Shown here: piece by piece, positions 45,701 through 55,290 of the stretch | Numbering within the stretch: the stretch's first letter is position 1 | How the letters are laid out: the number at the start of each line of letters is the position of its first letter | From: Flavobacterium sp. SCGC AAA160-P02 | Lineage (GTDB): Bacteria; Bacteroidota; Bacteroidia; Flavobacteriales; Flavobacteriaceae | Length of the DNA stretch: 64,000 nt | Reading direction: 5' to 3' | NCBI GenBank assembly: GCA_000383355.1 | Contig: KB911168.1 | Span: 27,154 to 91,153, forward strand | Made by a program: the position numbers and the translations under genes | The notes under the pieces: generated by a model | Seen by the model: only the letters and a program-made list of their open reading frames with translations | Databases searched by the model: none | Told to the model about the DNA's origin: nothing

Positions 45701-48700
45701 CAAACAATCATAATAGTGATATCTATGTTTCTATTAATGACGGTTCAAATGATGGTTCTGTAGGCCTAGAAGCAGCACCTTTTCAAACGATACAGGCTGC
45801 AATTAACTATGCGCTAAATGATGATACCATTTATGTGCTTCCAGGAGAATATCCTGGTGGTTCGACTATTATTAATAAAGGAATTAATTTTATATCTACA
45901 ACATCGCTGGGAGCTATTGTTAATAATAATGTAAATGGTAGTAATACGTTTACTTTTTCCTCTAATACAGGTGTGTTTTATTCGACCATTACAGGTTTTG
46001 ACCTCAATAAGACTAGTACTGGTCAGGCATATGGAATAAGAGCAACAAATAGTCATTATGTGAATATTTATAAATCTAAAATTTCAAACTTTACTTCTGC
46101 TACATCAACAGGAGTTTCGGCAATTCAAGCAGAAAACTGTTTATTTATTAATAATGGCCTTACAATATATAATGACCAATGTAGTACCGGAAGTGAAAAT
46201 ATTACACCAAGGTTAAAAAACTGTACAGTTATTAATTCTGGAAGTATTCACAATGCATGTTCAACTATTTCATTAGACGTTATTAATTCAATTGTACTAA
46301 TATCAGATACGGATCAGAACGCGTATACATCTCCTCCAAATTTTAATAAGGTTATCACAAATGATGCTAATATAATTCCTCAAGAGAATTCAACCTGGGA
46401 AGTTGCTCCAGACCAAGAAGTAGATATTTATTTCACTGATTTTACAAATGGAGACTATAGTCTACAAGATTTTTCTCCTGCTATTGGATATGGTTATTTT
46501 CCTGTTAATGAAGATATTAATGGAGGGACAAGACCTTTACCAGTTGGTTCATCTTTAGATATTGGTGCGTATGAAAATGCGCTTGGAAGTCCTCTGAATG
46601 GATCTCCACGTTTTGATGCTATTGCAGATGTAAGTGCCAATGAAGATTCAGGAATACAATCATTTGATATTTTAAATGTTGTAGATGGAGATATCTTAGA
46701 AACTCAAGCCTTGTCTTTTAGTGTTGCTACAGATAATGACGAGCTATTTGAGTCTATTAACATAAATTATACACAAGGAAATGGAGCTGCTGTTTTGAAT
46801 TATACACCGGCTCTAGATCAAAATGGAACTGCTAACATTACAGTAACTCTAAATGATGATTCAGGAACAGAAGGAGGGGGTATAGACAATGTTACAAAAA
46901 CATTTGTAATTACTATCAGTCCTGTAAATGATCAGCCAATTGTAACAGATCACACACTATTAGTTGATGAAGGTACTACAGTAGTAACGTTGGGTAATAA
47001 TGAAGTTAATTTACTATATAACGCTGTTGATGAAGATCAAGATGAGTTAACAGCCATTTTAGTAACCCAACCTACCAATGGTTCAATTACCTTAAATATT
47101 GATGGAACTTTTTCTTACACACATGATAGTTCAGAAACTATTTCAGATAGTTTTACCTATAAAGCAAATGATAATAGTGTTGACAGTGAAATAGCTACTG
47201 TTACCATAACAGTAAGTCCTGTAAATGATGCTCCAGTTGTTAGTGATCATTTAATACAGGTAGATGAAGGAGGTATTGCTATTGTATTAGACAATTCAGA
47301 AACATCAGTGCTTTATAATGCTTCAGATATTGAAGAAGATTCATTTACAGCAATATTAGAGACTGTTCCTGCTCATGGAATATTAGTTTTAGATACTGAT
47401 GGAACTTTTTCTTACACACATGATGGTTCAGACACCCTTACAGATAGTTTTACCTACAGGGCAGATGATTCAAATTTAACTAGCGAAATAGGAACTGTAA
47501 GTATTATCATTAATCCAGATAATGACAATGCTCCTACAGATATTAACTTATCAAATAATTTAATAAATGAAAATATAGATAGTGCCAATGGCTATATTAT
47601 TGGACAATTTACCACAATAGATTTAGATTTACCTTCAGATACTCATACCTTTGAATTTGTTTCTGGTGACGGTGATACAGACAACAATAGCTTTGTTATA
47701 GATGGTAATAATTTAAAAACATTTACATCTTTTGATTTTGAAACTCAATCATCATTTTCTATTCGAGTAATTACTACTGATGGAGAAACTCAATCTTTTG
47801 AAAAATCATTTACCATTGATATTGCCAACATAGGAGATATATCTATATCCTCTGAGTTGACAAACTCTTATTGTGAGGGAGATACTGCTAATGGCTCTAT
47901 AACTATTTCAACTATTACTGATACAACAGGAGATTTAGTATTTAGTTGGTCTGCATCAAATGGAGGATCTATTCCTATTGGACAAGAAAATGATCAAAAT
48001 TTAACTGACTTAAAAGATGGCACCTATACTTTTGTAGTTTCTGATGCTACAGATTTTATTCTAACTGAGGAATTTCAGATTAACCTAACAGATCAATACA
48101 GTGATTTATCTGTTTGTTATGTTTCTAGTGATGAAAATGAGCCTACAAAAAATAGAGTTTTTATCAATAATCAAGGAAATTATAATGTATCAGTATACGA
48201 AGTTTTAAGAGAAACTTCTGTTACTGGAAATTATGAAGTTATTGGAACTATGAATTCAGATGATATATCATTTTTAGATGAGGAATCAAATAATCAAGTG
48301 CAAACATATAGCTATAAAGTAAGATTAGTAGATCTGTGTGGTGATGTATCTGAAGATTCTAGTTTACATAAAACTATTTTATTACAGAGTAGTATTTCTG
48401 TAACTAATTCTGTTAATCTAAGTTGGACTGATTATGAGGGAACAGATTATAGTACTTATAAAATTTACAGAAGCGTAGATAATGGAGATTTTGAAGAGCT
48501 AGGGTCTGTATCTTCATCTAACACATCTTATAATGATGAAGATGCAACTGTTATTTCTGGAAGTAGTTACGAGTATTATATATCTATAGCTGTTGACCAA
48601 TGTAATTTTGATCAGGGGAAAAATGAACAATTTAATACAGTAGAGCTAAAATCTAACAGATTGTTAATTACTGATGGAACAGCATCTGTTGATGATTTTA

Positions 48701-48930
48701 ATAATTTAAATCAGTTTAAAATTTATCCAAACCCTGCAGAAGAAATTTTGAATATTAAGTTATCTGACGGAATTAATTTTATTAGAGGAGATGTCTATAA
48801 CTCAATTGGGCAGTTAATCTTAAAGACTAAAGAGATGAATTTTTCTATAAAAAATCTTCCTCCTTCAATTTATTTCATTAAAATTTATTCTTCTAAGGGT
48901 GTTATTTCTAGAAGTTTTATTAAAAAATAG
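42709..48930 (+). CDS. Giant T9SS-secreted multidomain adhesin-like protein
   Basis: 2073 residues, surface or secreted. Signal peptide 1-19 (VGFSQ). Parallel beta-helix region 1 (about 25-430, many NN-I-NNG repeats), two Fn3 domains (about 445-640), beta-helix regions 2 and 3 (about 645-1290, each opening with FQTIQAAINYALNDD-type and FINIQDAVDETIND-type turns), cadherin-like/VCBS-type tandem domains (about 1300-1600, repeated PVNDAP and FSYTHD), a cadherin-like repeat (about 1600-1700), a PKD-like region, Fn3-like domains (about 1830-1990) and a C-terminal T9SS sorting domain (FKIYPNPAEEILNIKL, end SRSFIKK). Likely binds polysaccharide or mediates adhesion; no catalytic motif seen. Confidence 0.9.
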   Translation: MQKIVSIFLILVTTVGFSQTDVSGALSSDTTWSLSNSPIILTGNVLVPNGVTLTIEAGVTVRINSEKYLKVQGSLIAIGTESNKIIFTSNESSPAKGDWDKIWLASTSTSFDGSDNYVSGTIFNHCIISYADEGLRLDDSSFYLVNSELTENNKGINFRKVINSVIDNNNFNNNGSGTSTSAGTEDNGIGSFTFTKFLNNTFKNNTGDGLSFGGYRNNANNNLIKNNISINNGGNGFYFGWGDVVRGFADNTIDGNIIYNNSGNGITVGRDSNIIKKNFIVNNEGSGINISGTYIYEGLTIENNIISGNLGYGLDLTSNTNSLIRYNSILNSGGNSENPSLGIPNSYIISNNNTITYNTIYASENSAIELRYGPNTFNNNNFISTKGNYIFKLLTENNSDINAENNYWGTSTESEIQSVIYDNSDDFELGAVEYTPFLTSPNTDAPISPPSNVTKQASGSDIVLSWSANGETDIAGYKLHYGSPTGYSYSTTLDLGNVTTYTVTGGDITTEYSITAYDSSIDGTDDMVDGNESWFSKANTLPELSTNIVLEGVPRKSKLSWTLSASDNIAYYEVFRGLSASPTDLLYTTSSEAENNYIDDGLTVGETYYYRIKVVDTDGTSSDFSDDFSVTIPTSWVVSKEIGSENGFGSTENPFINIQDAVDETINDDIILVSPGTYQENILIDEKVITVTTPSPLESAETTIIDGGANGIPVVIIQGEYGENYVSNSDLQFSGFTLQNGFSATSDQGAGITVFEFSSVVNLKNLIIKNNTSSNDAAGSYFYYTGNVFVTDVVYENNSGNYTFRGFNSPFEMTRTEFYENSATSQVVKYSQNQTNHRPLITNSIIRNNTSSGALDVMNLNTFNTTIVNNGSQNLFSDNCAIINSIISSGQFISLSTSGGILEIQNSLIEDGESSVSILPAFLTYENNLEGDIYFNDVMNSDYTLSEYSPAIGSGINSINLYTIDYNLESYLDLNSGARPLPEGTNIDIGAYENSLGANNHNSDIYVSINDGSNDGSVGLEAAPFQTIQAAINYALNDDTIYVLPGEYPGGSTIINKGINFISTTSLGAIVNNNVNGSNTFTFSSNTGVFYSTITGFDLNKTSTGQAYGIRATNSHYVNIYKSKISNFTSATSTGVSAIQAENCLFINNGLTIYNDQCSTGSENITPRLKNCTVINSGSIHNACSTISLDVINSIVLISDTDQNAYTSPPNFNKVITNDANIIPQENSTWEVAPDQEVDIYFTDFTNGDYSLQDFSPAIGYGYFPVNEDINGGTRPLPVGSSLDIGAYENALGSPLNGSPRFDAIADVSANEDSGIQSFDILNVVDGDILETQALSFSVATDNDELFESININYTQGNGAAVLNYTPALDQNGTANITVTLNDDSGTEGGGIDNVTKTFVITISPVNDQPIVTDHTLLVDEGTTVVTLGNNEVNLLYNAVDEDQDELTAILVTQPTNGSITLNIDGTFSYTHDSSETISDSFTYKANDNSVDSEIATVTITVSPVNDAPVVSDHLIQVDEGGIAIVLDNSETSVLYNASDIEEDSFTAILETVPAHGILVLDTDGTFSYTHDGSDTLTDSFTYRADDSNLTSEIGTVSIIINPDNDNAPTDINLSNNLINENIDSANGYIIGQFTTIDLDLPSDTHTFEFVSGDGDTDNNSFVIDGNNLKTFTSFDFETQSSFSIRVITTDGETQSFEKSFTIDIANIGDISISSELTNSYCEGDTANGSITISTITDTTGDLVFSWSASNGGSIPIGQENDQNLTDLKDGTYTFVVSDATDFILTEEFQINLTDQYSDLSVCYVSSDENEPTKNRVFINNQGNYNVSVYEVLRETSVTGNYEVIGTMNSDDISFLDEESNNQVQTYSYKVRLVDLCGDVSEDSSLHKTILLQSSISVTNSVNLSWTDYEGTDYSTYKIYRSVDNGDFEELGSVSSSNTSYNDEDATVISGSSYEYYISIAVDQCNFDQGKNEQFNTVELKSNRLLITDGTASVDDFNNLNQFKIYPNPAEEILNIKLSDGINFIRGDVYNSIGQLILKTKEMNFSIKNLPPSIYFIKIYSSKGVISRSFIKK

Positions 48931-48949
48931 AAAATAAACTCTTGTAAAA

Positions 48950-48982
48950 AAAGGTCATGCTTTAAAAGCATGACTTTTTTTT
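48950..48982 (+). terminator. Intrinsic terminator
   Basis: AAGGTCATGCTTT and AAAGCATGACTTT form a long stem with T8 tail just after the giant gene. Confidence 0.8.
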
Positions 48983-49081
48983 AATTAAAAATTATAAGTT
49001 TGGTTTTGTATTAAATAAAAAGCATAAAAATATATTCTATCTTTAAAGTTTATATATTTTAGTACTAAAGACAATATCACT

Positions 49082-50365
49082 TTGAATAAACGAGTCTGTA
49101 TTATAGGAGCAGGGCCCTCAGGACTTCCTGCTATTAAAAACATAAGTGAAGAAGGAATATTTGTGGTAGCCTATGATTATAACCATGATGTTGGTGGGAA
49201 TTGGATTTATAATGAAAAAGACAGCCATTCTAGTGTTTTTGAGACCACACATATTATAAGTTCAAAGACTTTATCTCAGTATGAAGATTACCCTTTTAGG
49301 CCTGAGGTCTCAGATTACCCTTCACATGAAGAACTTAGAAACTATTTTCAATCGTATGCTAAGTACTTTAACTTGTACCGTCATATACAATTCAATACGC
49401 TTGTTAAAAGCTGTGTTAGGCTAGATAATGGTCAGTGGGAAGTAACTACTATAAAAGATGAAAATGAGCATGTAGAAATTTTTACAGATTTAGTAGTTTG
49501 TAATGGGCATCATTGGGAACCAAAATATCCTAACTATTCAGGTAAATTTACAGGTGATTTTTTACACTCACACCAATACAAAAAAGCAGCACCCTTCGCA
49601 AACAAAAAAGTGTTAGTCATAGGTGGTGGAAATTCAGCCTGTGATGTAGCTGTAGAAACAAGTCGGGTTAGTACTAAAACAGCCATTAGTTGGCGAAGAG
49701 GCTACAGAATTATACCTAAGTTTTTAATGGGTAAACCCACAGATGTATTTGCAATAAAGATGAATTTTCTGCCAATTTTTTTACGTAATTTATTAGCTGG
49801 TTTTATTGCGCACATTAATAATGGGTCTAATAAAATATATGGTTTGCCAGAGCCAGATCATAAATTTGGAGCCACTCACCCAACAATTAATAGTGAATTA
49901 TTATATAAAATAAGACATGGTAAAATAAAACCTAGAGTAGAAATTGATCGATTTGAGGGTAAAGAAGTCTTTTTTAAAGATAAAAGTATCGAAAAGTTTG
50001 ACGTAATAATTGCTTGCACAGGTTTTGTGTTGGCACATCCTTTTTTCGATAAAAAGTTTTTAAATTACAGTGAAGGACCTGTGCCACTTTATCTAAAAAT
50101 GTTTCATCCAACATATGATAATTTATACTTTATAGGGATGTTTCAGCCACTCGGTTGTATCTGGCCTGGTGCAGAACAACAAAGCAAATTAGCGGCATTA
50201 GCATTAAAAGGATCTTGGAAGCGCCCTGCCAATATAGATGTATTGTGTGAAAGAGAAGTTACACACCCACATATGAAACAAATTAATACCAGTAGGCATA
50301 GAATTACGGTAGATTTTCACAGATTTATAAGAGACTTAAAAACACAAATTAATAAAATAGCCTAA
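49082..50365 (+). CDS. Flavin-containing monooxygenase-like protein
   Basis: 427 residues starting with TTG at 49082 (no in-frame ATG up to the stop at 49025). FAD motif VCIIGAGPSGLPAIKN, second Rossmann VLVIGGGNSACDVAVE, and the FMO-type motif region FLHSHQYKKAAPF. Resembles bacterial/eukaryotic FMO-like enzymes (trimethylamine or similar N/S-oxygenation), substrate unknown. Its NADPH-binding fingerprint looks complete. Confidence 0.88.
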   Translation: MNKRVCIIGAGPSGLPAIKNISEEGIFVVAYDYNHDVGGNWIYNEKDSHSSVFETTHIISSKTLSQYEDYPFRPEVSDYPSHEELRNYFQSYAKYFNLYRHIQFNTLVKSCVRLDNGQWEVTTIKDENEHVEIFTDLVVCNGHHWEPKYPNYSGKFTGDFLHSHQYKKAAPFANKKVLVIGGGNSACDVAVETSRVSTKTAISWRRGYRIIPKFLMGKPTDVFAIKMNFLPIFLRNLLAGFIAHINNGSNKIYGLPEPDHKFGATHPTINSELLYKIRHGKIKPRVEIDRFEGKEVFFKDKSIEKFDVIIACTGFVLAHPFFDKKFLNYSEGPVPLYLKMFHPTYDNLYFIGMFQPLGCIWPGAEQQSKLAALALKGSWKRPANIDVLCEREVTHPHMKQINTSRHRITVDFHRFIRDLKTQINKIA

Positions 50366-50423
50366 TATATTAAAATTATTTTTTTAAGCTATTACTGTAT
50401 TAATTGTGATGTTTAACAGCACT

Positions 50424-51752
50424 TTAAAACAGCTTTCCAAATATTGATTTGTTGATGGAAATTGTTTTGTACCTTTTGTCAAAACTAGATTTTGATACAA
50501 TTAAAAAATCTTCTTTCTCTCCTGTAAGTACGCTTAACTTCATGTTTATTTGATCTATAAATTGATTTTTTATACGCTCATTTTGAATTTTGCTCAAATG
50601 ATTTTTCTTAACTAAATCATATACTTTAGACAATTCAGCCTCTTCTCGTTCAACCATTCTTATGATAGCAATTGATAGTTCCTCCAGTTCAATAAACTTA
50701 TTTTTAAACCGTATGCCATTATCTAACAATTTTAATTTCTTGTTGTTTTCGTATTCTTTATAAGAGTAAAAAATAATAAAAAATACAATAGAGAAAAAAG
50801 TTACTATCAGAACAATTTGAAGAAAGTTTTGATTTTTATAAAATACGGTAATCTCTTCTACTTCTTTGGTGAGTTCAGTAATTGAAATTTTATTTATATT
50901 TCCTAAATCATCTAAAAAATATACTAACCCTTTATAATAGATAGGTTTTATTTCTTTTATGAATCTGTATAAAATTGGAGCTATTTTGTATTTAGTAATT
51001 AAATTACTTAATAAATCTATTTCATAAAGTTGTTTTTTATCATCTAAAATAAATAAACTACTTCCTTTAGTGAAGCTAGTATAAATAGGAATAATATGAT
51101 CTCTCAAAAAAGTTCCTATTAAATGCCATTTCTTTTCTTTAAAATTATAGCACCAAACTTCTTCATTTAAATTAGAAACAACTCTAGATCCGTTTTCACT
51201 AATTGATGCTCCTCCAAAAAAGTAATAAGAATCATCAATTATTAAACTGGCATGAGATGCTATATCTGGTGGTATCTTAGAATTTTGTGAAATAGGGTAG
51301 ATTTGCCATTCTTTTGTAAAATCTTCATAATAAGTTAAAAAGTTAGATTGTGTCCAATATCCATAACCACCGTGCTTAAATATGGTATCTTTTTTTATAA
51401 AAATACTACTACCAATAAAAAAATTACTAATATTAGAATTGTCAACTTTAACTAGGCTATCATTTGAATTTAAAGCTAAAATATCTCCTCCACGATTCTC
51501 TAAAAATAAAAGTTTGTTTTTTTTAAGAATTGTGCTAAAACTTGATGTTTTAGAATTCTTTATTTCTCTTGAGCTTATAATTTTTAGATTTGAAAGATCT
51601 AATCGATGTATTGAAGTACTTGTATGATAGATTATTTGATGATTTATGGAGTCTAATAAAATACTAATGGGTACTTCTTGGGTTAATTTTTTTTGAGAAA
51701 ACCCAACTAAAGGTAAGAGGGAAATAATAATTTTTAATAATAATTTCATCAA
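50424..51752 (-). CDS. Membrane protein with kelch-like propeller and cytosolic tail
   Basis: 442 residues: signal peptide (to GFSQ), about 275-residue beta-propeller-like region with DSYYFFGGASISENGSRVVSNLNEEVWCYNFKEKKWHLIG (a kelch repeat) and similar blocks, one membrane segment (LQIVLIVTFFSIVFFIIFYSY), then a helical tail (LEELSIAIIRMVEREEAELSKVYDLVKKNHLSKIQNERIKNQFI). No kinase or regulator domain seen. Divergent from the hybrid sensor at 52052. Confidence 0.75.
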   Translation of the reverse strand: MMKLLLKIIISLLPLVGFSQKKLTQEVPISILLDSINHQIIYHTSTSIHRLDLSNLKIISSREIKNSKTSSFSTILKKNKLLFLENRGGDILALNSNDSLVKVDNSNISNFFIGSSIFIKKDTIFKHGGYGYWTQSNFLTYYEDFTKEWQIYPISQNSKIPPDIASHASLIIDDSYYFFGGASISENGSRVVSNLNEEVWCYNFKEKKWHLIGTFLRDHIIPIYTSFTKGSSLFILDDKKQLYEIDLLSNLITKYKIAPILYRFIKEIKPIYYKGLVYFLDDLGNINKISITELTKEVEEITVFYKNQNFLQIVLIVTFFSIVFFIIFYSYKEYENNKKLKLLDNGIRFKNKFIELEELSIAIIRMVEREEAELSKVYDLVKKNHLSKIQNERIKNQFIDQINMKLSVLTGEKEDFLIVSKSSFDKRYKTISINKSIFGKLF

Positions 51753-51833
51753 AATGATTTCATTTAATTAATATAACCTACTGTTTATCAAGGGTTAATA
51801 ATTTATTTAATATCTTTTTGAAGGAGGTCTGCT

Positions 51834-51857
51834 ATAATATCATTGTAATGATATTAT
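51834..51857. terminator. Perfect hairpin followed by T-rich sequence
   Basis: ATAATATCAT, loop TGTA, ATGATATTAT, then a T-rich run on the plus strand. Lies between divergent genes with no obvious transcript to terminate; may belong to a small RNA or leader. Confidence 0.5.
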
Positions 51858-51968
51858 TATTTTATTATTTTTTTTGTTTTTTTGTAAGTGTAAAAATAAC
51901 AAAATAGTTTTAATAACTATTTAATTATTACTTCACAAGTGAAAAAGAGAGTGATAATAGTGATTTAT

Positions 51969-51992
51969 AAAGGGAGCGTTTTCGCTCCCTTT
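51969..51992 (+). terminator. Intrinsic terminator 59 bp ahead of the hybrid sensor gene
   Basis: AAAGGGAGCG, loop TTTT, CGCTCCCTTT followed by ATTATTTT. No coding gene ends here on either strand; the nearest plus-strand gene is the one downstream. It therefore terminates a small RNA or a leader of the sensor gene. Confidence 0.8.
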
Positions 51993-52051
51993 ATTATTTT
52001 ATTTGTATTTTTATAATTGAAGTTTATGTCTATCCATTTTTAACCCTATTT

Positions 52052-54931
52052 ATGATTAAAATTAGAGTGTTTTTCTTGATGCTTTTTGCTGTATGTAGTA
52101 TAAATGCGCAGAAAATAGAATATGTAAGTTTAGATTCTTTAAATAAGATCTATGATAAGAATTATAATTTAACCCGAAAAGTTAGCCCAGAGAGCTTTTC
52201 TAAACTTGCGAATAATTTTTTAAAGTTATTAAACTCTCAAAAATATATTCACCCATCAAAGAATCGAAAGCAACATCAATTCCAACAAATCAATGATCAT
52301 GAAAGAATGGCTTCTTTAAGAGTAAATACGCTATTTGATTTAATGCTTTTTGGTACCATAAACAAGAATGTAGATTCTGTAAACCATTATCAACAAAAAA
52401 TTTCATTACTTACAAATGATCCTTCACTATTGGGCGAGTCTTTTGGGATAACCGCTTTTACTTATCAAAAAAATAATTTATTTGCTGAAGCCATAAAAAA
52501 TTATGTTAAAGCTTCAGAGATATATAGTAATTCTAAAATAAAAAAGACACAATATAGAGAAATTTTTAGTTTGGTAAACTTAACAAATTGTTTACTTGAA
52601 TTAGGAAGTGTTGAGCAAGCTACCATAACCAATATTAAACTACAGAAAATTATTTCAGGTTTTACAGCACATCCACGTTCTAAAAATCTTAAAGAATTGA
52701 TTAAAATTCAACAAGCACGTATTTTAGTTACTTCAAAAAATTTTAAAGAAGCTAAAAATATTCTCGATAAGGTTGTAGAGAAAAATCTTGATCGCGAGGC
52801 ATTGAAGTTAGAGTATTATGATGCTTTACACTTTACTTATAATGGTTTGGAGAACTATAACTTGGGAGAGTATTATTTAGAAAAATCAATGAATCCTAAA
52901 AATTTAATTTCTTCTTCATATTATCAAGACTATTACTATATAATTAATAAATTACAATATGCTATTTTTAAAAATAATAATTCTAGCGCAGATTTTTATT
53001 TTAAAAAGTCACAAAATTCTGATGAATCTTCAATTCCATATTTTAAAAGTTACCAAGGTGAAAAGACTATTAGTAACTATTATGCTTTTAAAAACAATTA
53101 CAAAAAAGCATTTGAATTTTTAAAAAAATCTGATAGCACACAAAATTCTAAAAATAGTGAGAGGGTAAAAATGAAACTAGATATTGAACGCTTTTATGTT
53201 CAGTTGGATGGAGAAATAGAAAAGATGAAGCAGCTTAGCCTTAAAAAAGATGATTTACTTGTAAAAAGCCGTAATCAATATATAATTATAGGAATGTTTA
53301 TAGTAATTGTATTTGCTTCTTTTTTTATAATTATAAACAACCAACGAAAAAAGAAACAATACAGACTTGAGGTTTCCTTGAGAGCTCAAAAGACTATTTT
53401 AGAATCTAAAGAGAAATTTTTAGAAAACATGTCTCATGAAATTAGAACCCCTATTACTTCAATTTTAGGATATTTAAATTTACTCAATGAAGAAGGTGTA
53501 ATAGCCGAAAAAAGAATTAGATATACAAACAGTGCTATTAAGAATAGTAAAAAAATGATATCTTCTCTTAATAATTTTTTAACCTTGTTAAGCGCGGAAA
53601 AGTCGCCTGTTGAAAGTAGTCAGAAGACATCAATTAATTTAACAGATTTTATAAAAGAAATAACCGCTACTTATCTGCCAGATTTTGAGATAAAAAAAAT
53701 GAATTTTTATTATAAGACTAATGCGAATCATAATTTAGTTATTACTTATGATATTGAAAGTCTGAAGGCTATAATTAACAATTTAATTTCTAATGCAATT
53801 AAATATTCAAATTCAAATACTTCTGTTTACTTTTCCATAATTTTAAAAGAATCAAGCTTAATTATTACGGTAAAAGATCAAGGATATGGTATTGAAAAAG
53901 ATGAAAAAGAAAAGATTTTTACTCGCTTTTATCAAACAAAAAAAAATAGAACAACTGCCGGATTTGGAATAGGTTTGTCTTTAATAGATGAATTAGTTAA
54001 AAGACTTAATGGGACTATTACTTTAGAAACAGAAATAAATAAAGGAAGTGTCTTTAGAGTAGAAATTCCCTTTAAATTATCTAATTATACTCTTAATACA
54101 TCTTCAATTCAAAACGATTTTAAATTATTAACTTCAGATAACTCTCTAGACACTAAAACTAAAGAGTCTAACAACTATCCTAAAGCTCTTATTGTAGATG
54201 ATAATACAGAGATGATAAGTTATTTAAAAGAAATTTTTTCAGATTTTATCGATTGTACTTTTGCGTTTAATGGAAAAGAAGCTCTTAGAAATGTACGTGA
54301 GAAATCTTTTGACCTTATTATATCTGATTTAAGAATGCCAGAAATGGATGGTGCTCAATTTAAAAAAGAGCTCAATAAAATAGACCATTATAAAGATATT
54401 CCTTTTATCCTGATTACTTCTGTCTCCAATTTAAAATCATTAACTTTAAAAAACACATTAGGTTTTAATGAATACATCGAAAAACCTTTCACGAAAAGTG
54501 AAATTATTTCAAGAGTTCAATTTTCTTTGGAAAGAACTTTAAATAGAAAAAAAATATTAGGATTAGATACTACTAATGTAGATTTTGAAAGTTCATCCAT
54601 TAACTTAGTTCATCAAATAAAAGAATGTATTCTATCTAATTTAACAAATCCAGATTTTAATGTTGTTGTATTATCCAAAGCTTGTGGTTATGGTCAAAAG
54701 AAATTAAATGAGATTTTAAAATATAAACTCGGTTTGAGCCTTGTAAATGTTATACTAGAAACACGATTATTAAAAGCTTATGAGTTAATTGTTAAAAACA
54801 GATACCCTACACTTAACGAGGTCATGTATGCTGTTGGAATTAATAGTAGATCTTATTTTCATAAAAAATTTCAAGACAGGTTTGGTATTAAAGCAGGAGA
54901 TTTGAAAAATAAATATTCCAATTTAATTTAG
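52052..54931 (+). CDS. Hybrid two-component regulator (TPR sensor, kinase, receiver, AraC output)
   Basis: 959-residue HTCS-type protein. Signal peptide 1-20, periplasmic TPR-like helical repeats (about 90-370), membrane segment about 408-430 (YIIIGMFIVIVFASFF), HisKA with FLENMSHEIRTPITSILG (phospho-His near 462), HATPase_c (NLISNAIKYS; KDQGYGIEKDEKEKIFTRF; GFGIGLSLI), receiver (ALIVDDNTEM, phospho-Asp in ISDLRMPEMDG, Lys in YIEKPF), and a C-terminal AraC HTH (NPDFNVVVLSKACGYGQKKLNEILKYKLG... SRSYFHKKFQDRFG). Complete sensor-to-DNA relay in one chain. Divergent from the kelch-like membrane protein. Confidence 0.92.
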   Translation: MIKIRVFFLMLFAVCSINAQKIEYVSLDSLNKIYDKNYNLTRKVSPESFSKLANNFLKLLNSQKYIHPSKNRKQHQFQQINDHERMASLRVNTLFDLMLFGTINKNVDSVNHYQQKISLLTNDPSLLGESFGITAFTYQKNNLFAEAIKNYVKASEIYSNSKIKKTQYREIFSLVNLTNCLLELGSVEQATITNIKLQKIISGFTAHPRSKNLKELIKIQQARILVTSKNFKEAKNILDKVVEKNLDREALKLEYYDALHFTYNGLENYNLGEYYLEKSMNPKNLISSSYYQDYYYIINKLQYAIFKNNNSSADFYFKKSQNSDESSIPYFKSYQGEKTISNYYAFKNNYKKAFEFLKKSDSTQNSKNSERVKMKLDIERFYVQLDGEIEKMKQLSLKKDDLLVKSRNQYIIIGMFIVIVFASFFIIINNQRKKKQYRLEVSLRAQKTILESKEKFLENMSHEIRTPITSILGYLNLLNEEGVIAEKRIRYTNSAIKNSKKMISSLNNFLTLLSAEKSPVESSQKTSINLTDFIKEITATYLPDFEIKKMNFYYKTNANHNLVITYDIESLKAIINNLISNAIKYSNSNTSVYFSIILKESSLIITVKDQGYGIEKDEKEKIFTRFYQTKKNRTTAGFGIGLSLIDELVKRLNGTITLETEINKGSVFRVEIPFKLSNYTLNTSSIQNDFKLLTSDNSLDTKTKESNNYPKALIVDDNTEMISYLKEIFSDFIDCTFAFNGKEALRNVREKSFDLIISDLRMPEMDGAQFKKELNKIDHYKDIPFILITSVSNLKSLTLKNTLGFNEYIEKPFTKSEIISRVQFSLERTLNRKKILGLDTTNVDFESSSINLVHQIKECILSNLTNPDFNVVVLSKACGYGQKKLNEILKYKLGLSLVNVILETRLLKAYELIVKNRYPTLNEVMYAVGINSRSYFHKKFQDRFGIKAGDLKNKYSNLI

Positions 54932-55094
54932 TATTGATGAGACTATTAAATTATTACTTATCAATATTCATAGATAGTCTTTAGATAAAAGCAAGTATTC
55001 AGCATCAATAAGATGATATAGATGAGTAAATTGATTAATTGATACTATAGTTTCTTTTGAAATGATAACACACTCTTGGAAGTGTTTACAAAGC

Positions 55095-55127
55095 AAAAAA
55101 CCAAAACAATGACGTTTTGGTTTTTTT
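55095..55127 (+). terminator. Intrinsic terminator
   Basis: AAAAACCAAAAC and GTTTTGGTTTTT stem with loop AATGAC and T run, downstream of the hybrid regulator. Confidence 0.8.
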
Positions 55128-55240
55128 AATATTTAGGGTGTAGAGATATTTTATTTTAGTTAAATATCCATGTTCAAATTTAAGATTTCATTTTAGCATA
55201 ATTGTTCTTAGAATAGATTAAAGTTCTCTCATTTTTTCCC

Positions 55241-55278
55241 ATATGTTCTTTTTTAGGTGATTATATGTTCTTTTTTAG
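55241..55278. repeat. Direct repeat ATATGTTCTTTTTTAG, 22 bp apart
   Basis: Two copies at 55241-55256 and 55263-55278, two helical turns apart, upstream of the sugar porter. Operator-like spacing. Confidence 0.55.
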
Positions 55279-55290
55279 ATTTTAGATTTT

